From positions 2,170,001 through 2,234,000 of the forward strand of contig NC_060116.1 of NCBI RefSeq assembly GCF_021155765.1: a DNA stretch of 64,000 nt, read 5' to 3'. The notes under the pieces are model-generated. The model was not told the origin of the DNA. It did no database searches and worked only from the letters and a program-made list of their open reading frames with translations. The stretch is from Diprion similis (taxonomy: Eukaryota; Arthropoda; Insecta; Hymenoptera; Diprionidae). Both the position numbers and the translations under genes were made by a program. How positions within the stretch are numbered: the stretch's first letter is position 1; each line of letters begins with the position of its first letter. This document shows, piece by piece, positions 61,401 through 64,000 of this stretch.

Positions 61401-62100
61401 CGAAGCCTTCTTCACCCATCAGAGTTATCATTCTTTTCTTCCACAATTCTAAATTCAATTTTGATTTCTCTGACATAGTTTTACTTAAAATTTTTGAAAC
61501 ACTTGGAATAACTATTGTTGTGGAATCATGATACACCGGTATAGAAACTACTTCCTTTGTATACACTCCCGCATCCTTACTTTCATTTAAATAAGAAAAC
61601 CCAGTGATATTTTTTATTAATATCTCTGAAGGGAAGCCAAGCTGATTCTTTTCATGGACAACATGGCTAAGGTGTTCAACTTGTTCTGGGTTATTTTTTG
61701 CCCAAGATTTTTCAACTTCTGCAAGCACTAGCGCAGTTTCATCTATAGCTCCCTGTTTCCTTTCTGCATTCTTTGATGTTTCTTCAATCTTTATATTCCG
61801 AATTGCCAGTGGTTCACGATATACCTTTACTCTGAGTCCTGTTGCGCTATTCGCTTTCGCAAGCCAGAAAGCCTCGGAGTTCACTTGGGTCTCCGCTTCG
61901 GTCAGGGCTTCTTCGTTCTCGTGCTTTGCTCTGGCAATTCTTTGCTGCTTGGTTTTGAGAACCTTCCCGAATAGCTGCTTATTCTCCCTATAATACTGTA
62001 TCATCCGCTGCGCTCGTGTTGTCTTCAATCGAAGTACCGATTGGAATACCTTGTGTGTACAAGTTAGGCATGGAACGACGAACATAACCATAACCTTCAT
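30070..62100 (-). CDS. MGME1: MGME1, mitochondrial genome maintenance exonuclease 1 (whole gene, four coding exons)
   Basis: MGME1 is a single-strand DNA exonuclease of the PD-(D/E)XK superfamily that trims flaps and degrades linear fragments during mitochondrial DNA replication. Joining 62100-61386, 57906-57699, 31366-31234 and 30243-30070 gives 1230 nt, 409 aa and stop. Each junction has GT..AG and agreeing phase. Key residues are D302 (VVDCVALY), E315 and K317 (CVIEWKKS). Their 13- and 2-residue spacing equals the human D238, D251, K253 spacing as I recall it, with E in place of the second D. The N-terminus (MKVMVMFVVPCLTC followed by Arg/Lys) suits a mitochondrial presequence. Introns are 990, 26332 and 3479 bp. 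The protein is longer than human MGME1 (344 aa), through its N-terminal part. No lesion is visible, so the gene is probably functional. Confidence 0.88.
30297..31198. mobile_element. TTAA-flanked inverted-repeat element in MGME1 intron 3 (990 bp)
   Basis: TTAA at 30293-30296 and 31199-31202 bounds ends GGCCTTACATACGTC and, reversed, AGCCTTACATACGTC. TTAA duplication is the mark of piggyBac-type transposition. The inside is AT-rich with a long T run near 30330 and no transposase. Confidence 0.65.
31234..31366 (-). CDS. MGME1: MGME1 coding exon 3 (second catalytic half)
   Basis: Acceptor TGATTTCAG, donor CAG|GTGAAT. Residues 309-352 read GNLCVIEWKKSDRMKNTIGS and TFDAPIQVASYIGALNSDEN, YKFQ. This is the E-x-K strand plus the helix with conserved Gln of the PD-(D/E)XK nuclease. 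One base completes the Arg codon split with exon 2; the exon ends in phase 0. Confidence 0.88.
31367..35699. other. MGME1 large intron, proximal part; no gene supported
   Basis: AT-rich sequence. Open frames near 32600-33140 on both strands and near 34550-34850 overlap each other and match nothing I know. A 14-T run lies near 32310. Confidence 0.45.
35700..36400. repeat. Two diverged tandem copies of a roughly 380-bp unit
   Basis: Segments such as TTTCACAGTCACTTGGACCA (35790) and TTTCACAGTCATCTGGACCA (36174), GATTATCAATCC (twice), and CTACCAACCACCGAC / CTGCCAACCACCAAC (about 35950 and 36330) recur in the same order. A third partial copy of TTATCAATCCATTGA lies near 36530. Confidence 0.65.
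36835..37300. repeat. Degenerate short-period repeat rich in TTTGAAATC
   Basis: Variants of AAATCATTTGAAATCTT recur many times with changing spacing. No coding potential. Confidence 0.6.
38378..39695 (+). mobile_element. Possible solo LTR or LTR-like insertion
   Basis: The block begins TGTTACGGGATAATCC and ends CCCATGACA. It holds AATAAA signals in a 35-bp tandem duplication (about 39346-39414) and a GGTAAGTG donor-like site near 39544. TG..CA ends and the R/U5-like features suggest an LTR. The flanking 5-mers (AATAA, GTATC) differ, and there is no second copy in the window, so this is tentative. Confidence 0.35.
38805..39035. repeat. Minisatellite with about 22-bp monomers
   Basis: Monomers such as CAGTCGTTACCGTTTCGTCAA alternate with versions containing ACACAGACGTCAAA or GACATAGTCGTCAAG. 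A three-monomer higher-order unit of about 65 bp is repeated at least twice. Its open reading frame is due to the repeat length. Confidence 0.8.
40242..42087. other. MGME1 intron sequence, nothing supported
   Basis: No conserved coding match. A TGTTGTGTCCCGCACGACAC segment at about 41252 resembles the start of some LTRs but has no partner in the window. Confidence 0.4.
42090..42417. mobile_element. 328-bp foldback MITE with TA flanks
   Basis: Arms of roughly 115 bp are near-perfect inverted copies, beginning GGCAAAAACATCTAAAATGT and including CAACTTAGGTATTGCC and ATCAGGAAAGAA. TA lies on both sides (42088-42089, 42418-42419), as for Tc1/mariner-type MITEs. There is a short unique centre and no coding sequence. 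Confidence 0.88.
42558..43148. mobile_element. TTAA-flanked inverted-repeat element
   Basis: TTAA at 42554-42557 and 43149-43152; ends GGTGCCGCTGAAGT and, reversed, GGCCCCGCTGACCT (imperfect). The inside is GC-balanced and codes for nothing recognised. It resembles the elements at 30297 and 38014 in architecture. Confidence 0.5.
43420..44070 (-). pseudogene. Ty3/gypsy RNase H and integrase fragment
   Basis: On the minus strand, near 43870-44060, frames read DTPEGDCPIAYA, ERNCATIDEEARVIIFRITK and FYGYLYGRKFKLRMDH, the gypsy RNase H. After a deletion, 43500-43615 reads VIVSDNGPQYACKEFSAFLK and SGIKHIFSA, the integrase core around its second Asp. Stops and shifts throughout. No LTRs seen. Confidence 0.8.
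44089..44309. repeat. Inverted pair AGCTGGCACCTTGGGG
   Basis: AGCTGGCACCTTGGGG at about 44091 and its exact reverse complement CCCCAAGGTGCCAGCT at about 44293 face each other 200 bp apart, just upstream of the piggyBac fossil. They could be subterminal repeats of that element. Confidence 0.5.
44450..45720 (+). pseudogene. piggyBac-type transposase fossil (DDE_Tnp_1_7)
   Basis: Pieces in order: an acidic N-terminus (ENESEEEQTSNSDSDETDSS, about 44512-44575), then SKARTRGRPKAK; EILAFIGLLYYSGL (about 44900-44955); DRFADLRNIWDIFITNYKNN and PGEKCTVDEQLLSFRGRCKF (45100-45235), which carries a conserved Asp and the FRGRC block; DKPNKYG; and a worn C-terminal part (KNGTIQKHEIPA, near 45565-45605). 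Many frameshifts and stops. The family is clear from the FRGRC region; no intact copy is possible. Confidence 0.8.
45721..46382. other. AT-rich intron sequence
   Basis: Contains a 17-T run near 46097 and A-rich tracts. Nothing coding is supported. Confidence 0.4.
46383..46595 (-). pseudogene. Cysteine-rich domain fragment
   Basis: A 70-codon minus-strand frame: CGCTAGCHGNCGCRKLQITC, then SIFCKQCMGINCDN and an acidic tail. The spacing resembles the CXC-like cysteine-rich tails of several arthropod transposon-related proteins. No gene body adjoins it, so it is probably the end of a lost element gene. The assignment is from cysteine pattern only. Confidence 0.4.
46659..46884. repeat. Foldback element with about 105-bp arms
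   Basis: CGTCGTACAGAAAATTC at 46659 is answered by GAATTTTCTGTACGACG ending 46884. The arms stay paired through GAACGCTCTACAAGAAA and GATAAATCTACTC with few mismatches, with a short loop near 46770. No target duplication can be named. Confidence 0.8.
46936..46985. repeat. GC-rich patch with hairpin potential
   Basis: CTACGCCCCCCTGGGCGCTT followed by TGCGCGCCAACTCCC. It aligns with the patch at 52838-52895 (CTCCGCCCCTGCGCGCTTCG, then CGCACCAACCCC), so both are copies of one short repeat. Confidence 0.55.
47435..47560. repeat. Tandem repeat of about 50 bp, three copies
   Basis: Units contain TTAAATCTGTCAAGGTATGA and GGGCATGTATGCGG, at about 47440, 47490 and 47530, with a few differences each. 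Confidence 0.75.
47580..47608. repeat. GGC triplet run
   Basis: GGGGGCGAC is followed by (GGC)n within AT-rich DNA. AT microsatellites follow at 47635-47655 and 47680-47700. Confidence 0.85.
48041..49430 (+). pseudogene. Ty3/gypsy-type gag and partial pol remnant
   Basis: 48041-48388 encodes a gypsy-like Gag (FEERLDLYFLANDIIDEVTQ, ELKKLIKDHVNPKP). Around 48540-48660 lies a zinc knuckle region (WYRCGKQNHWATN). At 48873 comes a protease trace (VEVDTGT), and at 48968-49290 an RT (KKTNGEIRICGNFKLTVNPC, DIFISLQGGELFSEIDLYHA). A small deletion and frameshifts follow, then VAIYFDLCD in place of the catalytic box, and LRKFKKGIQKIKRL. The segment stops near 49410. An LTR-like TGTTACAAAGG start lies at 47699 but no partner was found. 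Confidence 0.82.
49412..49480. repeat. Half MITE end with a 31-C run
   Basis: GGCCGTCCACATATTACGTC resembles the end of the MITE at 62915 (GCGTCCATTAATTACGTGAG). It is followed within 20 bp by an uninterrupted run of 31 C (49449-49479). No inverse end was found nearby. Confidence 0.55.
50100..50345 (-). pseudogene. Penelope-like GIY-YIG endonuclease fragment
   Basis: The frame on the minus strand reads KIDCLDCNKIYIGQS, NLKKRLSKHKSNIRCHDHDS, CALESHPLELRHQFDFENAK. The KIYIGQS motif and the following basic helix are the GIY-YIG core. Preceding and internal stops make it dead. Confidence 0.75.
50880..51490. repeat. Cluster of CAGTCCCCTG motifs
   Basis: CAGTCCCCTG occurs at 50891, 51084 and 51274. 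There is a one-base variant at 51431, an exact reverse copy CAGGGGACTG at 51456 and a partial reverse copy near 51477. There is no obvious period. They lie in a patch that interrupts the Penelope-like element. Confidence 0.6.
51570..51715 (+). pseudogene. Isolated exon-like basic segment
   Basis: It follows an acceptor TTATTGCAG and reads CDYIDVPPKMQKLSREELLQ, KKRDADRERYQRRKNYPEI. This strongly basic, charged pattern looks like the N-terminal part of a DNA-binding transposon protein. Family not determined. It may belong to the same inserted patch as the CAGTCCCCTG cluster. Confidence 0.4.
51970..52316 (-). pseudogene. Penelope-like reverse transcriptase, C-terminal half
   Basis: Reading left from the right arm: MGSPISPVVANIVFEHLERK, FRYVDIITCV in place of the catalytic RYVDD box, then NNFHLRIQFICELEANGKIS and FLDTWVINQNDEI, WSARYL. 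This is the end of a Penelope RT. One stop lies after SKNKLQ. The catalytic second Asp reads Ile. Confidence 0.82.
52838..52895. repeat. GC-rich patch related to the one at 46936
   Basis: GGGGCTCCGCCCC is a perfect small palindrome, and GCGCGCTTCGCGC is another. The CACCAACCCC that follows matches the copy at 46936-46985. Confidence 0.6.
52970..53305. repeat. 60-bp minisatellite open on both strands
   Basis: Five or so units of 60 bp carry ACTACGGAGCGCTGGTCCTG and GACGGCAAACACCTCCTCGT, alternating with CTGGACCACGAAA. The period is divisible by three, so frames are open in both directions (for example VVFVVQV on the minus strand). I take these as repeat artefacts. Confidence 0.85.
53340..56625 (+). 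pseudogene. THAP / P-element-type transposase
   Basis: Exons in order: the end of a THAP domain at 53340-53546 (RMEWLQVLTKHC, VCSQHFEKHCF, SGSVPTIF), lacking the first Cys pair; a polar linker at about 53722-53847; a coiled coil at 53948-54187 (QQNTQIAKLKRQNKSLKVTV); then the P-element catalytic part from 54625 (acceptor TTTTACAG), with PVFCNLVFDEMSIKKKVE, LTFDGPMTNLSMCELLG and HSLKFVRN. A one-base loss near 55330 shifts frame, continuing NAMFDSDGNLISWSYIKQIV, LRYLDGQCGVHSARKTGFMG and SQDHLEVFFSAVRSKGGYSN to 56210. A C-terminal piece lies at 56287-56625. Spliced sites and long open stretches suggest moderate age. No terminal repeats found. Confidence 0.82.
56626..57698. other. Intron sequence with a possible MITE end
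   Basis: CTCCCTCCATCTACTATATG followed by CTCTAAGG (about 57113-57141) resembles the right end of the MITE at 20846-21067. The matching left end is absent. No coding sequence supported. Confidence 0.35.
57699..57906 (-). CDS. MGME1: MGME1 coding exon 2
   Basis: Acceptor CTTATTTCAG, donor ATAG|GTAAGA. Residues 240-307 include TLSYGRQFHSIIHNFLTQKP, KEVHGVAALESHTIHPKLHY and GVVDCVALY. The last carries the first catalytic Asp (D302). It takes two bases of the Glu codon split with exon 1 and gives two of the Arg codon split with exon 3. It is easily missed because it has no ATG and another frame over it is open. Confidence 0.88.
57907..58264. other. MGME1 intron, nothing recognised
   Basis: AT-rich; the open frame running through from exon 2 has no family match. 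Confidence 0.45.
58265..58455. repeat. Foldback MITE with about 75-bp arms
   Basis: CTCCTTCAAAAATGTCCTGC, ACAGCAAAAGATTAGAATTT and CTAGCATTTTATGATGTTC on the left are repeated inverted on the right with few changes. A loop of about 45 bp lies between them. Flanks give no clear duplication. Confidence 0.85.
58700..59330 (-). pseudogene. Mutator-like transposase fragment
   Basis: 59321-59052 reads GLGGKGKLTDMLIKEVMVYY, TIRRFAQFKHKMKKAIWATF and ENCPPGEY. After a stop and worn stretch, 58929-58708 continues LLERCEGGSTQNTNKSINSV and SFKLQLISIAVSTFNDSYNS. This order matches the long arthropod proteins with a Mutator-like transposase domain as I remember them (Pfam Mutator). It is broken and lacks the N-terminal bulk. 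Confidence 0.6.
59700..60340. repeat. Large worn foldback element
   Basis: The two halves pair over most of their length: GGACACATTCTTAGCATATA (59868) with its inverse near 60175, AAAATTCACATCAACATACC (59967) with its inverse near 60070, and TCTAGA meeting near the centre. Outer parts (ATAATTAAAAAATAATTC and its partner near 60245) pair more weakly. AGGGTGGT occurs at both outer edges (59705, 60320) in direct orientation. Confidence 0.7.
60341..61385. other. MGME1 intron, nothing recognised
   Basis: AT-rich sequence without coding match or strong repeat. Confidence 0.45.
61386..62100 (-). CDS. MGME1: MGME1 coding exon 1
   Basis: Residues 1-238. I chose ATG 62100 (MKVMVMFVVPCLTC) over the in-frame ATG at 62139, because TATTGCAG just upstream of 62100 looks like the acceptor of a 5' UTR intron. 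The first 45 residues are basic and hydrophobic, fit for mitochondrial import. A polar, weakly conserved stretch follows. The end, IPSVSKILSKTMSEKSKLNL, ELWKKRMITLMGEEGFEKHQ, is the conserved helical entry of MGME1. Donor CAACAAG|GTAGTA leaves one base. Confidence 0.85.
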
Positions 62101-62914
62101 TTTCCTGTGTTTCGTAACTTTCTGCAATATATTAGTCAATGGTTAGGTAGTGAGCATTGAAGAAAATGCTTATGAGGAAATATAATCAACGCGTACGTTT
62201 CACTAGATCTGAGTGTACTGTCATTGCTGCTCAATATATTGCATACAGGATATCAGTAATAACATTGTAACAGAAAAATGAAAATAGAGACCTCAGGTAA
62301 GTTTACGTGCTGCGCTTGTCTTCTTAACCTTCAATTTGACACTTGAACAATTGTTGATTACTCTGAGCTTCAGTCAACGCTCTGGGTCTGTGGTTCATGT
62401 CTACCGTGTGCAAGGTTGCCAAATAAATAATATCGCAAATCGCCAAAAAAAGGCGCACAGGTAGCCAAATTTCGCCAAGCTAGTATCGCTAATATCCGAC
62501 CGCCCCACCACAATTTTTTCCGTTTCTATTTCATAACCTAACTAACCATACCTAACTTCAGTACGAGAATCTTGCGACTAACCTAAAAGTTACTAGATAT
62601 TACCTACTTGCACACATCTAACTACTTCTCATTAATTGAAGGGATATACATACCTCAAAGGTCGCGAGATCCTCTTTACAGAACTTTAGTAATACTACAG
62701 CTATCGTTTGAACCGTTAAAAGTATTATTTAGCATTAATCAAGTCTACGAGAAACCCCTAAAATAAAAATACCAGGAGAGCAAAGACTAAACGCCGTATT
62801 ATAGGCAATCGTGTCTAACACGAAGTAGTTCCGTCGGTAATGATACCGTAGACACAACCAGCATCGATACCTGACTGTATTACGCTTGCATCCAATAGTT
62901 ATATCCAATGCTTA
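62101..62914. other. MGME1: Upstream region of MGME1
   Basis: It should hold the promoter and first non-coding exon of MGME1, transcribed leftward. A likely UTR acceptor (TATTGCAG on the minus strand) lies near 62119. I cannot fix the transcription start or the donor. Confidence 0.35.
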
Positions 62915-63357
62915 GGGGGCGTCCATTAATTACGTGAGGTATTTTTGAGAATTTTTTCACCCCCCTCCCCCCTTGCTAAGATGTTGTAAGATTTTTCTCG
63001 ACCGCCTCTCCCCTTCCCCAATCTCACGTGAGAGTTTTCAAAATTTGTATTTTGGGTATAAAAGCGTTGAATTTATTTAAAAAAAAAACACACCCAATTT
63101 GCTTAATTATTTTTATTTAAGACTAGCAAAGACTAGTATTTGAGGATATTGCGGTAATCTTAAATCACAGTGATAAAATTAGCTTTTAATTTAACTTAAC
63201 TTTCACGCAGTTTCACACCGTTTTCTGCTAAAAAAAAAATTACGTGATATTTGCCAAGACCCCCCCCCCCCTCTCCCCCAAGTGAGATTTAGTATGATTC
63301 GGCTCGATCCCCCCCCCCCCCCTCCCTGAACACCTCACGTAATTAATGGACGCTCCC
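62915..63357. mobile_element. Harbinger-type MITE with poly-C tracts
   Basis: Ends GGGGGCGTCCATTAATTACG and, reversed, GGGAGCGTCCATTAATTACG (25 bp with one mismatch) are flanked by TTA at 62912-62914 and 63358-63360. A 3-bp TTA duplication is typical of PIF/Harbinger. Inside, C-rich runs lie near both ends, all on the plus strand, so the interior is not inverted. No transposase. Confidence 0.82.
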
Positions 63358-63360
63358 TTA

Positions 63361-64000
63361 CATACATGTGCAATATACACATATGGATACGTATGTACGC
63401 ATTTTTTTTACAATATCAGAATATTAATACTTAGATATTATCAATTCGTATCTCAATATCTCAAAGTATCTAAATTAGAACATCATTGCTGATTGTTCAA
63501 TTATTATCTTACTTGCGTTACTACTATAATATCATTATATTTTAATTATTACCATTATTCCACTATTATTACAATACCTAAGTATTTGGGAAATTATTAC
63601 GCTTTTTCCCATATTAAATAGATACCACAAGCTAAACCTAAGTTGATAAAAGAAATTTGAATCTAAATAATATTATAGGCTTGTACTGCGGGTGAATCTA
63701 ATTCATGCCATGTCGCACCACCGTCAAACTAAAGCTAGATTACACAAGCCAAATTCTCAGAGTCGGTACGCTGCACTGGCAACGTTGCGGAGCTTTGAGG
63801 GATATATTTAATCGTACATGAAAAAGCCTATCGGCCAATATTACGTTACCTTGAATATTAAATATTAAATACTAAGAATAAACCTTGAAGGTGAAGCAGC
63901 CCCGCAAAACATTGCTATTCATATATATTGCTATACACAATAGACCCCAAACACCTGTTCAATCTCACACACAATTACTAAATTTAGGCAATCCTTATAA
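63361..64000. other. No gene recognised
   Basis: AT-rich sequence with TTATTA-type runs (63500-63620). Nothing coding supported up to the window end. Confidence 0.45.

Noticed and set aside
1..64000. CRISPR arrays, rRNA and tRNA genes
   Set aside because: No regularly spaced identical repeats of array type, no rRNA signature and no cloverleaf with box A/B motifs noticed. The tRNA-like matches are retrotransposon primer sites.

Overview
The window looks like an insect nuclear genome segment. It is AT-rich, has spliced host exons with GT..AG introns, no operons and dense eukaryotic transposons. Hymenoptera would fit, but that is an inference from element types, not shown directly. The only clearly recognised host gene is MGME1, the mitochondrial genome maintenance exonuclease. 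It lies on the minus strand in four coding exons (62100-61386, 57906-57699, 31366-31234, 30243-30070). Splice phases agree at every junction, and the model gives 409 aa with a PD-(D/E)XK active site. Its third intron is about 26.3 kb and is packed with dead transposons.

Region by region. 1-0.7 kb: nothing recognised. 0.74-14.84 kb: a four-level nest. An old minus-strand Ty3/gypsy element is split by Copia-1 (2340-14217, TSD GAAAG). Copia-1 is split by Copia-2 (4718-9879, TSD AACAA) and by an internally deleted minus-strand Copia-3 (11671-13775, TSD ATGTT). Copia-2 carries a 324-bp inverted-repeat MITE inside its integrase. LTR divergence follows the nesting order: 4/264, 2/298, then one indel in about 333. 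14.84-17.62 kb: a decayed hAT transposon related to ZMYM1-like transposases.

18.6-26.4 kb: remnants of an unassigned element. It has two inverted copies of a small beta-rich (possibly OB-fold) protein gene, a three-fold tandem exon repeat, and a fragment resembling protein-primed family B DNA polymerase of Polinton/adintovirus type. An APE-type LINE (20589-25187) with a strikingly purine-rich sense strand is inserted in it. 26.8-29.5 kb: a hAT-like MITE, a GC-rich patch and a broken short ORF.

30-62 kb: MGME1 with intronic passengers. These are three TTAA-flanked inverted-repeat elements, two gypsy pol fragments, a piggyBac fossil, a Penelope-like element with inverted terminal repeats carrying a hammerhead-like core, a THAP/P-element transposase, a Mutator-like transposase fossil, and several foldback elements and minisatellites. 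62.9-63.36 kb: a Harbinger-type MITE (TTA duplication) with poly-C tracts.

The genes do not form a pathway. The window is one host gene plus layered mobile DNA, and its main value is in the nesting, the relative ages and a few unassigned coding remnants.
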